Positions 33,962 to 43,687 of a DNA stretch of 64,000 nt are shown piece by piece. The stretch's first letter is position 1. Each line of letters opens with the position of its first letter. The stretch spans positions 1-64,000 of the forward strand of contig NZ_JARQXA010000008.1 in assembly GCF_029543155.1 (NCBI RefSeq). Reading direction: 5' to 3'. Made by a program: the position numbers and the translations under genes. Source of the stretch: Sphingomonas sp. HITSZ_GF. Lineage in GTDB: Bacteria > Pseudomonadota > Alphaproteobacteria > Sphingomonadales > Sphingomonadaceae. The notes under the pieces were generated by a model. The model did not search any database. It was given only the letters and a program-made list of their open reading frames with translations, and was not told the origin of the DNA.

Positions 33962-34915
33962 TCACCAGAGCCTCCGATAGATTTCGTCGTAGAGCGGCTC
34001 GCAAAGCTCGCGAAGGGCACGCTCGTCCTCGGCGTTGATTTCCCCACGCCACAGATCGGGCAGCGCCTGGGCATTGCGGACTAGCTCGTGGATCTTCGAC
34101 GCCGGCGGGCTCACCACCGTACCCGAAGTCAGCCGCTCCACCGCATCCTGGATCGCCGGCGTGAACGGAATGCCGAGGTCGGCGGCGACCCGCCGGGTCT
34201 CGTCTATCGGATTGTGGCAGAAATCCTCGTGCAGGCAGAAGGAGACGGACAGCGGATGCGCCGCCCGGACCTCAACTGCATGCGCGTTTACAAGGTTCCA
34301 GAGCAGGCCGGCCTCGGCCGCCGGGGTCTGCGCCGCCGCACGCGCCGCGGGATCGAGCGCGCCCTGTGCCACAAGATCGTCCAGCGGGATGATGTTGTGC
34401 CAGCCGACGCGCACCAGCGATCGGTAGAATGCCACCGGGTGCTTGATCGTGTAGATGACCTTGAACCCGTAGCGCTCGATCAGCTGCCGCGAAGCGAGCG
34501 CGAGGAACGGATCCTTCAATATCAGCCGATTGGGCGGCACGCGCACCGCACGGTGATAGACGCGCTGGTTCGACGACGGCTTCAGCCAATACGCCCATTG
34601 CTTGAACAGGCTGCTGGTCGTGCGGAACCGGCCCTCTTCGCCGCGCAGGAAGCGGTCGAGAAGATCGTCCCAGCGGTGGTCGGCGCCATCCGCATTGGCG
34701 TACCAGCGGTCCACGCCCTCGATGCCGAAGTCGCGATTGAAGGGTTCGAAGATCCGGGCGCTCCCGCGGTCCGCGGCGATGAGCCGGCCGAGCAGCGTCG
34801 TGCCGCTGCGATGGGTGCCGGTTATCGCCAGGCGCGTCGCCGCAGCGAGCAAGCCAGGGGGCCTTTGCGATACATCAGGGTTCTCAAGCACGCGCAACAC
34901 CTGCAACACGGACAC
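33962..34915 (-). CDS. Sulfotransferase-family protein
   Basis: About 317 residues; the start is uncertain because several GTG/TTG codons lie between 34915 and 34891, none with a clear ribosome site. The PAPS P-loop is ITGTHRSGTTLLGRL near residue 30. A later IKHPVAFYRSLVRVGW segment matches the 3'-phosphate binding region of sulfotransferases. If active it would place sulfate on a sugar of the polysaccharide. PAPS-making genes are not in the window. It follows galE by only six bases. Confidence 0.78.
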   Translation of the reverse strand: MSVLQVLRVLENPDVSQRPPGLLAAATRLAITGTHRSGTTLLGRLIAADRGSARIFEPFNRDFGIEGVDRWYANADGADHRWDDLLDRFLRGEEGRFRTTSSLFKQWAYWLKPSSNQRVYHRAVRVPPNRLILKDPFLALASRQLIERYGFKVIYTIKHPVAFYRSLVRVGWHNIIPLDDLVAQGALDPAARAAAQTPAAEAGLLWNLVNAHAVEVRAAHPLSVSFCLHEDFCHNPIDETRRVAADLGIPFTPAIQDAVERLTSGTVVSPPASKIHELVRNAQALPDLWRGEINAEDERALRELCEPLYDEIYRRLW

Positions 34916-34920
34916 GCTAG

Positions 34921-35925
34921 CTACGCGCGCGCCTGAAGGGAGGGAGAGGACACCGCAGACGTCTGCTGCAGCCATTGCCAGGCGGTCGCCATCACGGTGT
35001 CGACATCGCTGTACTGCGCGCGATAGCCCAGCAGCTGCTCCGCCTTGGCCGGATCCGCCACGAGCGAGGGCGGGTCGCCCGGCCGGCGCGGCGAGTCGAT
35101 CACGGGTATCTTGCAACCCGTGACCCGTTCCGCCGCATCGATCAGCTCCCGCACCGACTTGCCGGCGCCGGTCCCGAGATTGACGGTGATGCTCTCGCCT
35201 GACGCACGGATGTGACGCACCGCGCGCAGATGGAACTCGGCGAGGTCGTCGACATGGATATAGTCGCGAACCGCCGTGCCGTCGGGCGTCGGATAGTCGG
35301 TGCCCATCACTTCGATCGCGGGCAGCTGGCCCGCCGCCGCCATGAGGATCCGCGGGATGACGTGCGGCTCGGGATCGTGGAGCTCGCCGATCTCGCCGCC
35401 GCGATCCGCGCCGGCCGCGTTGAAATAGCGCAGCGCAGCATAGACGATGCCATAGGCCGCCGAATAATCGGCGAGCGCGCTTTCGATCATCAGCTTGGTG
35501 CGGCCATAGGGATTGATCGGCAGCGGCGTCGTCTGCTCGTTGATCGGCATCCGGTCCGGCTGGCCATAGACCGCGCAGGTGGACGAGAAGACGATATGAC
35601 GCACTCCCGCCCCGCGCATCGCCTCGAGCAGCGAGATCGAGCCGCGCACGTTGTTCACATAGTATTTCTCGGGATCGACGACGGATTCGCCGACATAGGC
35701 CTTGGCCGCAAAATGGAAGACGGTATCGACGCCATTGTCTTCCATCGTGCGCTTCAGCAGCACGGTGTCGTTGATATCCCCCTGCACCAACGGAGACCAG
35801 CGAACGAAATCAGCATGGCCCGTCGACAAATTATCGTACACCAGGAAGTCAATTCCCGCCCCGGCCAGCGCCTTGCACAGATGCCCCCCGACATAACCGG
35901 CGCCACCAATTACGATCGCTTTCAC
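34921..35925 (-). CDS. galE: UDP-glucose 4-epimerase GalE
   Basis: 334 residues. It interconverts UDP-glucose and UDP-galactose. NAD fold GGAGYVGGH at 7-15. Catalytic SSTCAVYG (T116) and YGRTK (Y140, K144). RYFNAAGAD and VRDYIHVDDLA are strong GalE marks. The operon position supports supply of UDP-Gal for the polysaccharide; galU at 18103 gives the substrate. The 141-base gap to wzx may hold a promoter. Confidence 0.94.
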   Translation of the reverse strand: MKAIVIGGAGYVGGHLCKALAGAGIDFLVYDNLSTGHADFVRWSPLVQGDINDTVLLKRTMEDNGVDTVFHFAAKAYVGESVVDPEKYYVNNVRGSISLLEAMRGAGVRHIVFSSTCAVYGQPDRMPINEQTTPLPINPYGRTKLMIESALADYSAAYGIVYAALRYFNAAGADRGGEIGELHDPEPHVIPRILMAAAGQLPAIEVMGTDYPTPDGTAVRDYIHVDDLAEFHLRAVRHIRASGESITVNLGTGAGKSVRELIDAAERVTGCKIPVIDSPRRPGDPPSLVADPAKAEQLLGYRAQYSDVDTVMATAWQWLQQTSAVSSPSLQARA

Positions 35926-36066
35926 GAAACCCCCTTAGAACACGCGCCGCACCGCAAACCAATTCCCTGTCGCCAAATCGAGATCAGGCGGCGCTGTTGC
36001 TGCATCGCGATATCGCACTCCTTGGCCAACAGCCAGCGGCAATTCAAGTATTTGCCGGCGGGAGCC

Positions 36067-37464
36067 CTACCCTCTGCGCGCCCGCAGCTTGCGCAGCGAC
36101 AGGCGCGCGATCCGGCGCAGCTCCGCGGGGCCTCGCACGATCGCGAAGAAGCGGTCATCCAGCACCTGTGCCGCGCCGCTCGTGGCGATGACGTAGAGCG
36201 TCACCTCCACCGCGAGGAGCGGCATCAGCAGCGCCCAGAGCGGCAGGTGGAACTGTGCCAGCACCGCGGAAGCCGCCAGCGCGAGCCCGGCGGAGATCGT
36301 CCAGACGGTGGAGAAGCGCAAATGCCGGGTCGCCGCGGAGATGATCCCGAACGACGGGTAGTAGGCGACCTTCAGCACGTTGACGAGGATCAGGACGATG
36401 AACGCCGCCATGTCTAGCTCGACCTTGCGCTGCACCCAGAAGGGGAAGATCAGCACGACGAGAACGAACAGGCCGAAGCCCGCCAGCGGGGCGGCGACAC
36501 CGATCGCGAAGGCCATCGCGCGGTGCAGGTTGCGCAGGAACAGCGTCCGCCCGCGGCCGAGCAGGATCGCGGCTTCGGCCATCAGCGTCGAATAGATCGG
36601 CACGAACACCATCTGCAGCACGCGCGACGCGGTAGCCGAGGCGGAATAGACGACCAGGCTGTGCGCGCCGAGCGCCAGGCCGACCAGGATGTTGTAGCCC
36701 TGGAACAGGATCGCATTGGCAATGGGGAAGGCCATGAAGCCGAGCGACGGCACGATCAGCGCGCGGAGTTGCGCCCATACGCCGGCCAGCCGCAGCAGGA
36801 CCACCTCACGCTCGCGGAAGCGCAGATAAAGGCCGAGGAACAGCCATTGTGCGACCCGAACCGCCGCCAAGGCCGCCGCCACCACCGAAGCCCGCGGCGT
36901 GATCGCCAATGCCAGCGCGATCGCGCCCAGCTCGATCAGCGACACCACGCTCCAGATCATCGATTGCTCGGGATAGCGCCCGATCCCGCGCAACCCGGCG
37001 AAGTTGATCGAACCCGCCAGGCTGGCGCAGACCGCGATGCCGAGCCAGAACAGGGTGGCGGTCAGCTCGTCGCCGGTGATGTGATGCAGCGGAAGCGCGT
37101 CCTGCGCGTGCAGCACATAGAGGACCAGGCCGAGCGCGAGCAGCAGGACCATGTTGATCGCGGCGATGAAGACCCGGATCGCCGCGAAGATCGCGCGGGC
37201 CTGCTCCCGCCGTCCAGCGGCCATCTCGCGTACCATCGCATTGGCTCCGGCATCGCCCATGCCGAAATCGGCCAGCGCCAGATAGGAGGGGATGCTGTAG
37301 AGCAGCAGCCACTCGCCATAGGTATCGGCGCTCCAGAAGAACAGAAAAAGCGGCACCTGCGCGAATTGCACGATCGCGCGCGTCGCCAAACTGAAGCCAT
37401 TGCCGAGAAAAGCCTTGAACACGCGCTGGTGAAAGGAACCGGCCGACAACCCCGAACTGCTCAT
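36067..37464 (-). CDS. Wzx-type polysaccharide flippase
   Basis: 465 residues with 12 or so hydrophobic segments and few charges, the MATE/PST transporter layout. LYSIPSYLALADFGMGDAGANAMV near residue 56-80 is a common pattern in Wzx-like proteins. It would flip undecaprenyl-linked repeat units to the periplasm. It is the first gene of the minus operon that runs down to the HAD gene, and it is divergent from gmd. Confidence 0.85.
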   Translation of the reverse strand: MSSSGLSAGSFHQRVFKAFLGNGFSLATRAIVQFAQVPLFLFFWSADTYGEWLLLYSIPSYLALADFGMGDAGANAMVREMAAGRREQARAIFAAIRVFIAAINMVLLLALGLVLYVLHAQDALPLHHITGDELTATLFWLGIAVCASLAGSINFAGLRGIGRYPEQSMIWSVVSLIELGAIALALAITPRASVVAAALAAVRVAQWLFLGLYLRFREREVVLLRLAGVWAQLRALIVPSLGFMAFPIANAILFQGYNILVGLALGAHSLVVYSASATASRVLQMVFVPIYSTLMAEAAILLGRGRTLFLRNLHRAMAFAIGVAAPLAGFGLFVLVVLIFPFWVQRKVELDMAAFIVLILVNVLKVAYYPSFGIISAATRHLRFSTVWTISAGLALAASAVLAQFHLPLWALLMPLLAVEVTLYVIATSGAAQVLDDRFFAIVRGPAELRRIARLSLRKLRARRG

Positions 37465-37829
37465 CTACAATCAGCCTACCACCCCAGCTTTGGGGACGCT
37501 TTGCCCGAAGCCGCCCGGCAGCGCGAGGCCAAAATTGAATGCAGCGCGGTTCATCCCGCGCTGGCATCGCAATACTGCGGTGCGGAAGATTTTTGCTGAC
37601 TTCGCGCCGCGATCCATGCAAACACGAACCGCGTTGCGGGCCCATCAGCCCGCGCCACACCGAGGGGTTCCGAGTGACGACGACAAGAGCAGCGCCGAAC
37701 AAGGCGGGGTAGCGAAGCGCCCCGGCCCTGCGAAGCGATGGGAATGCGCGCGCTCCGCTCCGCGATCCATATCGCCTTCGGCATCACCCCTTGCGACATG
37801 ACTATTTCTCGACAGGAAGAAGCGACGAA
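37465..37829. other. Divergent intergenic region between wzx and gmd
   Basis: 365 bases with no credible gene. It should hold two divergent promoters, for the wzx operon and for the GDP-fucose operon. AGGAAG lies about nine bases before the gmd ATG (37830). No conserved -35/-10 pair or named operator could be picked out with confidence. Confidence 0.5.
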
Positions 37830-38894
37830 ATGAAGCAGAAAGTTGCGCTTATTACCGGTGTTACTGGTCAGGACGGTGCATATCTCGCGCGGTTCCTGCT
37901 TGAGAAGAACTACATCGTCCACGGCATCAAGCGCCGATCCTCGTCGTTCAACACCGGCCGCATCGAGGACATCTACCAGGATCCGCACCTGCCGGACCCC
38001 AATTTCATCCTCCACTATGGCGATCTGACGGACAGCACCAACCTGATCCGGATCGTCCAGGAAGTGCAGCCGGACGAGATCTACAATCTCGCGGCGCAGA
38101 GCCATGTCGCCGTCAGCTTCGAGACGCCGGAATACACCGCCAATTCCGACGGCATCGGCGTGCTGCGCATCCTCGAGGCGATCCGTATCCTCGGCCTCGA
38201 GAAGAAGACCCGCTTCTATCAGGCATCGACCTCGGAGCTGTACGGTCTGGTCCAGGAAGTGCCGCAGCGCGAGACCACGCCCTTCTATCCGCGCTCGCCC
38301 TATGCCGCGGCGAAGCTCTATGCCTATTGGATCGTGGTGAACTATCGCGAGGCCTATGGGATGCACGCCTCCAACGGCATCCTGTTCAACCATGAGAGCC
38401 CGCTGCGCGGCGAGACCTTCGTCACCCGCAAGATCACCCGCGCCGCCGCGGCGATCAAGCTCGGCCGCCAGGAAAAGCTGTTCCTCGGCAATCTCGACGC
38501 CAAGCGCGACTGGGGCCATGCCCGCGAATATGTGCGCGGCATGTGGATGATGCTGCAGCAGGACGAGCCCGACGACTATGTGCTCGCCACCGGCGAGACG
38601 ACCCCGGTTCGCACCTTCGTCGAATGGGCGTTCGAGGATGTCGGCATCGCGCTGGAGTGGAAGGGCACCGGCGTCGACGAAAAAGGCTATTGCCGCGAGA
38701 CCGGCCGCTGCCTGGTCGAAGTCGATCCGCGCTATTTCCGCCCGACCGAGGTGGAGCTGCTGATCGGCGATCCCGCCAAGGCGCGCGAGAAGCTGGGCTG
38801 GAAGCACGAGACCTCGGTGCGCGACCTCGCGCGCGAGATGGTGCAGGAAGACCTGAAGGTGATGCGTGACTCGGTGGTGATGAAGGAAGCCTGA
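37830..38894 (+). CDS. gmd: GDP-mannose 4,6-dehydratase (Gmd)
   Basis: Converts GDP-mannose to GDP-4-keto-6-deoxymannose, the first step to GDP-fucose. It has 354 residues from the ATG at 37830, which has AGGAAG upstream. NADP fold GVTGQDGAYLA at 10-20, and the catalytic ASTSELYG and YAAAK. VHGIKRRSSSFNTGRI and LFNHESPLRGETFVTRKI are family marks. It sits four bases from fcl. The GDP-mannose supplier (manC) is not in the window. Confidence 0.97.
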   Translation: MKQKVALITGVTGQDGAYLARFLLEKNYIVHGIKRRSSSFNTGRIEDIYQDPHLPDPNFILHYGDLTDSTNLIRIVQEVQPDEIYNLAAQSHVAVSFETPEYTANSDGIGVLRILEAIRILGLEKKTRFYQASTSELYGLVQEVPQRETTPFYPRSPYAAAKLYAYWIVVNYREAYGMHASNGILFNHESPLRGETFVTRKITRAAAAIKLGRQEKLFLGNLDAKRDWGHAREYVRGMWMMLQQDEPDDYVLATGETTPVRTFVEWAFEDVGIALEWKGTGVDEKGYCRETGRCLVEVDPRYFRPTEVELLIGDPAKAREKLGWKHETSVRDLAREMVQEDLKVMRDSVVMKEA

Positions 38895-38898
38895 GCGC

Positions 38899-39843
38899 AT
38901 GTATTCTCTCGAGGGCAAGCGCGTCTATGTCGCCGGCCATCGCGGCATGGTCGGCAGTGCGATCGTGCGGCGGCTGGCCGACAAGCAGTGCGTAGTGCTC
39001 ACCAGCACGCGCGAGGACGCGGACCTGCGCGATCAGGCGGCGACGCGGCGCTGGCTGGAAAGCCAGCGTCCCGACGTCGTGGTCGTGGCCGCGGCGAAGG
39101 TGGGCGGCATCCTGGCCAACGCCACCTATCCGGCGGACTTCCTCTACGACAACCTGATGATCGAGGCGAACCTGATCGAGGCCTCGCACCGCGTCGGCGT
39201 CGGCAAGCTGCTGTTCCTCGGATCGAGCTGCATCTACCCGAAGTTCGCGCCGCAGCCGATCGTCGAGTCCGCGCTGCTCACCGGCTCGCTCGAGCCGACC
39301 AACGAATGGTATGCGATCGCCAAGATCGCCGGGATCAAGCTCGCCGAGGCCTATCGCGCCCAGCATGGCTGCGATTTCATCTCGGCGATGCCGACCAACC
39401 TCTACGGCCCCGGTGACAATTTCGATCTCAATTCCAGCCATGTGCTGCCCGCGCTGATGCGCAAGGCACACGAGGCCAAGCAGGCCGGCGCCAGCGAGAT
39501 CGTGATCTGGGGCACCGGCACGCCGCGCCGCGAGTTCCTGCACGCAGATGACTGCGCCGATGCCTGCGTCCACCTGATCGAGCAGTATTCGGACGCCGAG
39601 CACGTCAATGTCGGCTCCGGCGAGGATGTGACGATCTACGAGCTGGCCCAGCTGGTCTGCGAGATCGTCGGTTTCCAGGGCGAGATCGTCCGCGACGAGA
39701 CCAAGCCGGACGGCACGCCGCGCAAGCTGATGTCGGCGGACAAGATCCGCGGGCTCGGCTGGAAGCCGCGGATCGAGCTGCGCGAGGGCATCGCCGCCAC
39801 CTATCGCTGGTTCCTGGAACACAAGGCCGACGCGGGCCGCTGA
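38899..39843 (+). CDS. fcl: GDP-L-fucose synthase (Fcl)
   Basis: Epimerises and reduces GDP-4-keto-6-deoxymannose to GDP-L-fucose with NADPH. It has 314 residues. GHRGMVGSAIVR at 13-24, LGSSCIYPKFAPQPI, then EWYAIAKIAG (Y, K). PTNLYGPGDNFD and FLHADDCADA are diagnostic. Its stop overlaps the next ATG (TGATG). It makes fucose a likely component of the polymer. Confidence 0.96.
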   Translation: MYSLEGKRVYVAGHRGMVGSAIVRRLADKQCVVLTSTREDADLRDQAATRRWLESQRPDVVVVAAAKVGGILANATYPADFLYDNLMIEANLIEASHRVGVGKLLFLGSSCIYPKFAPQPIVESALLTGSLEPTNEWYAIAKIAGIKLAEAYRAQHGCDFISAMPTNLYGPGDNFDLNSSHVLPALMRKAHEAKQAGASEIVIWGTGTPRREFLHADDCADACVHLIEQYSDAEHVNVGSGEDVTIYELAQLVCEIVGFQGEIVRDETKPDGTPRKLMSADKIRGLGWKPRIELREGIAATYRWFLEHKADAGR

Positions 39844-41039
39844 TGCGCATCCTCAACGTCATGTTGACCCTCGACCCGGAATATGGGGGGCCGGCCGAGG
39901 GCGTCCGCCGCCTTGTCGAGGCATGGCGTGCCGATGGGCATGTGGCGGATGTCGTGACGCTCGACGATCCCGAGGCGCCCTATATCCGGGCCGATAATGA
40001 AGGCGTCTTCGCGCTGGGCAAGCGCGGCGGGCCCGACGCGCGCACGGGCCCCCAGCCCTTCCTGCGCCGCTTCTCCTATTCGCCGCTGATGGTGCCGTGG
40101 CTGCGCGAGAACCGGAAGCGCTATGACGGCGTGCTGGTCCATTCGCTGTGGAACTACTCCACCCTGGCGGCGCGGCGCGTGCTGGTGGGATCGGACACGC
40201 CCTATTTCGTCTTCCCGCACGGATCGCTCGATCCCTGGTTCCGCAGCGCCTATCCGCACAAGCATTTCGTCAAGTCCTTCGTCTGGCCGTTCAACGAAGG
40301 CGTGCTGATGCGGAACGCCACGGCGGTGATGTTCACCACCGAGGAGGAGCGCGTGCTCGCGCAGGACATTTTCCTGCCCTACAAGGTGAACCCGGCGATC
40401 GTCGGCTTCGGCAGCCGCGATGCCGAGGGCGATCCCGAGCAGACCGTCCGCGCCTTCCGCGCCGCCGTGCCGGCGCTCGGCGAGCGGCCTTTCCTGCTGT
40501 TCCTCAGCCGGATCCACGCCAAGAAGGGCTGCGACCTGCTGATCAAGGCCTTTGCGGGCATCGCGGCGGAGCGCCCCGAGCTCGACCTGGTGATGGCCGG
40601 TCCCGACCAGGACGGCTGGCAGGCGCGGCTTCAGGACCTTGCGGCCTCGCTCGGCATCGCCGATCGGATCCACTGGACCGGGATGATCGAGCATGACGTC
40701 AAATGGGGTGCGTTCCGCGCCTGCGACGCCTTCGCGCTGATCTCGCACAGCGAGAATTTCGGGATCGTCGTCGCCGAGGCGCTGGCCTGCGAGCGACCGG
40801 TGCTGATCACCGACAAGGTGAACCTGTGGCGCGAGGTGAAGGAAGACGGCGCCGCACTGATCGGCACCGACACCCAGGAGAGCGCCGACGCGCTGCTGCG
40901 GGAGTTCGTGGCGCTCGCGCCGGAAACCCGCGCTGCGATGGGCAAGGCCGCGCGCCGCTGCTTCGAGCAGCGCTTCCGCATCGGCGCCGCGGCGCAGACG
41001 ATTGTGAAAACCATGCAAGATTACGGGGCAGGCAAATGA
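39843..41039 (+). CDS. Glycosyltransferase family 4
   Basis: 398 residues. The GT-B fold has N-terminal LDPEYGGPAEGVRRLVEAW and HSLWNYSTLAAR. The donor domain shows LFLSRIHAKKGCDLLIKAF and SHSENFGIVVAEALAC, with the EX7E glutamates (ENFGIVVAE). The position right after fcl suggests, without proof, that it transfers fucose. It overlaps the FkbM gene by four bases. Confidence 0.9.
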   Translation: MRILNVMLTLDPEYGGPAEGVRRLVEAWRADGHVADVVTLDDPEAPYIRADNEGVFALGKRGGPDARTGPQPFLRRFSYSPLMVPWLRENRKRYDGVLVHSLWNYSTLAARRVLVGSDTPYFVFPHGSLDPWFRSAYPHKHFVKSFVWPFNEGVLMRNATAVMFTTEEERVLAQDIFLPYKVNPAIVGFGSRDAEGDPEQTVRAFRAAVPALGERPFLLFLSRIHAKKGCDLLIKAFAGIAAERPELDLVMAGPDQDGWQARLQDLAASLGIADRIHWTGMIEHDVKWGAFRACDAFALISHSENFGIVVAEALACERPVLITDKVNLWREVKEDGAALIGTDTQESADALLREFVALAPETRAAMGKAARRCFEQRFRIGAAAQTIVKTMQDYGAGK

Positions 41040-41773
41040 GCATCGCGCGCAAGGCAGCGAAGGTCGCCAGCCTGCTTCCCAACGCCCGCTTCCGCTCCGC
41101 GCTGCTCGGACAGCGCGTTGCCGCCGCCGTCGAGCATCTCGAGGCGATCCGCTTCTGCGCGCCCGCCACCTTGCTCGATGTCGGCGCCAACAAGGGCCAG
41201 TTTGCCACTGCCGTGCGCGGCACCTTGCCCGAAACCCAGATCCACGCCTTCGAGCCCCTTCCCATGGCCGGCGAGCGCTTCGAGGCCGTGTTCAAGGGCG
41301 ATGGCCACACTCAGCTGCACAAGGTCGCGCTCGGCAAGGAAGCGCGCGAGGCGCGTTTCTACGTGGCGGATCGCGACGACAGCTCCTCGCTGCTCAAGCC
41401 CGGCGCCGGGCAGGCTGCCGCCTTCGGCGTCTCAACCGCGCGCGAGATCACCGTCAGCGTCAAGCCGCTGGAGGCGGTGATCGACCCGGCCACGCTGCAG
41501 GGCCCGATCCTGCTCAAGATCGACGTCCAGGGCGCCGAGCTGGAGGTGCTGGAAGGCATCCAGAGCCTCGACCGGATCGATTTCATCTATGTCGAGCTGT
41601 CGTTCGTCGAGCTCTATGAAGGCCAGGCCCTGTTCGAGGACGTCCGCGCCTATCTCGCGTCGCGCGGGTTTCTGCTGCGCGGCGTGTACAATCAGGTAAG
41701 CACTGCGGAATTCGGTCCGACCCAGGCGGATTGCCTCTTCGTCCGCGCCGACCGCGAGGGAGGTGCTGCATGA
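41036..41773 (+). CDS. FkbM-family methyltransferase
   Basis: 245 residues. The SAM-binding motif I is LLDVGANKGQFATAV near residue 44. Then AFEPLPMAGERF, VALGKEAREARFYV and LLKIDVQGAELEVLEGI, the FkbM (Methyltransf_21) pattern. It would O-methylate a sugar, perhaps fucose, given its neighbours. It starts in the stop of the GT (ATGA) and ends in the start of the GT2 (ATGA), a fully coupled series. Confidence 0.88.
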   Translation: MSIARKAAKVASLLPNARFRSALLGQRVAAAVEHLEAIRFCAPATLLDVGANKGQFATAVRGTLPETQIHAFEPLPMAGERFEAVFKGDGHTQLHKVALGKEAREARFYVADRDDSSSLLKPGAGQAAAFGVSTAREITVSVKPLEAVIDPATLQGPILLKIDVQGAELEVLEGIQSLDRIDFIYVELSFVELYEGQALFEDVRAYLASRGFLLRGVYNQVSTAEFGPTQADCLFVRADREGGAA

Positions 41774-42552
41774 AGTTCTCGATCGTCACGATCTCCTTCA
41801 ACCAGGCGCCCTATCTCGAGCGCGCGATCCAGTCGGTACTCAGCCAGAAGAGTGTAGACGTCGAGTATATCGTCGTTGATCCCGGTTCGACCGACGGCAG
41901 CCGCGAGATCATCGAACGCTACCGCGACCGCATCGCCAAGGTCATCTTCGAGAAGGACACGGGCCCCGGCGACGGGCTCAACAAGGGTCTGGCGGCGGCC
42001 ACCGGCACGCTGTTCGGCTATATCAACGCCGATGACGAGCTGCTGCCCGATGCGCTGGCCGAAGCGGCGGCGTTCCTGGAGGCACATCCCGAAATCGACG
42101 TGGCCTATGGCAAGGGCTATTTCGTCGACGAGCAGGGCAAGCGCACCAAGCATCTGATCCCCAGCAAGACAGTCACGCCCCAGGCCTATGCCGACGGGCT
42201 GACCTTCATCGTGCAGCAATCGGCATTCATGCGGACCGAGGCGCTGCGCGCCGCCGGCGGTTTCAACGTCGACAATCGCACCTGCTGGGATGCCGAGGCC
42301 TTTCTCGACATGGCGCTGCGCGGGTCGCGCTTCGCCCGGGTATGGCGCGACTGGGGCCTGTTCCGCCTCTACCCCAACTCGATCACCGGCAGCGGCACCA
42401 ATCGCGAGCGCTATCTCGCCGATTGCGCGCGCATGTTCGCCAAGGTCCATGGCCGCCCCCCCGCCGCCGCCGACCATTTGCGAGCGAAGCTGCTGCGCCC
42501 GCTCCACCTCGCCAGCGATCCCAAGCGGGTTCTCGCCAAGCTGACCTCCTGA
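41770..42552 (+). CDS. Glycosyltransferase family 2
   Basis: 260 residues from the ATG at 41770. The GT-A fold begins with FSIVTISFNQAPYLERAIQS, then YIVVDPGSTDGS and the metal-binding YINADDELLPDA (DDE for DxD). NKGLAAATG is typical. It resembles WcaA/WfgS-type transferases that use UDP-hexoses. It has no transmembrane helix. Confidence 0.9.
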   Translation: MKFSIVTISFNQAPYLERAIQSVLSQKSVDVEYIVVDPGSTDGSREIIERYRDRIAKVIFEKDTGPGDGLNKGLAAATGTLFGYINADDELLPDALAEAAAFLEAHPEIDVAYGKGYFVDEQGKRTKHLIPSKTVTPQAYADGLTFIVQQSAFMRTEALRAAGGFNVDNRTCWDAEAFLDMALRGSRFARVWRDWGLFRLYPNSITGSGTNRERYLADCARMFAKVHGRPPAAADHLRAKLLRPLHLASDPKRVLAKLTS

Positions 42553-42568
42553 AGACCGGAAACAGCCG

Positions 42569-43687
42569 ATGTCGAACATCGCCTTCCTGTGGGACAATTT
42601 CGGCCCGACCCATATCGATGAGTGCGAAGCCCTGGCGGCAGCGCTGCCCGATGGGGCAAAGCTGACCGGCATCGAGCTCTTCTCGAAGAGCGGCACCTAT
42701 GGCTGGGGCCGCTGGCAGGGCACGGGCTTCGAGCAGGTGACCCTGTTCGACGGCAGCGAGCAGCAGGTGCGCCCCGGCACGCTCCAGATCGCCCGCAAGA
42801 TCGTGCAGACGGTGCGGGCGCGGAAGATCAAGCACGTCTTCTTCTGCCACTATCAGGAACCCTATATCCTGCTCTCGGCCTGGGCGCTCCGCTTGCTCGG
42901 CTGCCGGCTGTACGTGCTTTCCGATTCGAAGTTCGACGATTACCCCCGCCATCTGCGCCGCGAGCTGGGCAAGTCCTTCTTCATGACGCCCTATCACGGC
43001 GCGCTCACCGCCAGCCTGCGCTGCAAGGACTATATCCGCTTCCTCGGCGTGAACCCGGATCGGATCCGCCGCGGCTATTACTCGATCTCGATGGACCGCG
43101 TGCGCGCTGCTGCCGGCGCAGAGCCCGCTCCCGGCGGCCTTCCCCATGGGGAGCGCCATTTCCTGAGCATCGCTCGCCTGGTGCCCAAGAAGAACCATGT
43201 GATGCTCGTCGACGCCTATGCGCGGTACAAGGCGACGGCGACCTCGCCGCGCAAGCTGATCCTGTGCGGCTCCGGCCCGCTGGAGGCGGACATCCGCGAG
43301 CGCATCGCGGCGCATGGCCTGGAGGACTGGATCGAGGTGCGCGGCAACGTCCTCCCCGCCGATGTCGCGACCGAGCTCGGCCGCGCGCTCTGCCTGTTGC
43401 TGCCCAGCATCGAGGAGCAGTTCGGCATCGTCGTGCTCGAGGCGCAGGCGCTGGGCCTGCCGGTGATCGTCTCCGACAATGTCGGCGCCCGCGACGTGCA
43501 GGTCCGCACCGGGGTGAACGGCTTTGTCGTCGAGCCGGACAATCCCGAAGGCATGGCCTATTTCATGCGCAGCCTGAGCGATGACGAAACGCTGTGGCGC
43601 GCAATGGCGACCGAGGCCGGCAAGTTCAGCCAGAAAGGCGACATCCCAGTCTTCGTGGACGCCGCCCTGGAGCTGATCCGCTCCTAG
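42569..43687 (+). CDS. Glycosyltransferase family 4
   Basis: 372 residues. The N-terminus FLWDNFGPTHIDECEALAAA differs from common GT4 starts. The donor domain has SIARLVPKKNHVMLVDAY, LILCGSGPLEADI and LLPSIEEQFGIVVLEAQALG (EX7E). It has no membrane helix. It is the last gene of the gmd operon; its TAG overlaps the opposing TAG of the polymerase gene in CTAG (43684-43687). Confidence 0.88.
   Translation: MSNIAFLWDNFGPTHIDECEALAAALPDGAKLTGIELFSKSGTYGWGRWQGTGFEQVTLFDGSEQQVRPGTLQIARKIVQTVRARKIKHVFFCHYQEPYILLSAWALRLLGCRLYVLSDSKFDDYPRHLRRELGKSFFMTPYHGALTASLRCKDYIRFLGVNPDRIRRGYYSISMDRVRAAAGAEPAPGGLPHGERHFLSIARLVPKKNHVMLVDAYARYKATATSPRKLILCGSGPLEADIRERIAAHGLEDWIEVRGNVLPADVATELGRALCLLLPSIEEQFGIVVLEAQALGLPVIVSDNVGARDVQVRTGVNGFVVEPDNPEGMAYFMRSLSDDETLWRAMATEAGKFSQKGDIPVFVDAALELIRS

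Noticed and set aside
33910..34074. 55-residue N-terminal extension of the GT4 gene
   Set aside because: It would overlap the sulfotransferase end and replaces a normal GT4 start (MIVVSNGF) with unrelated residues.
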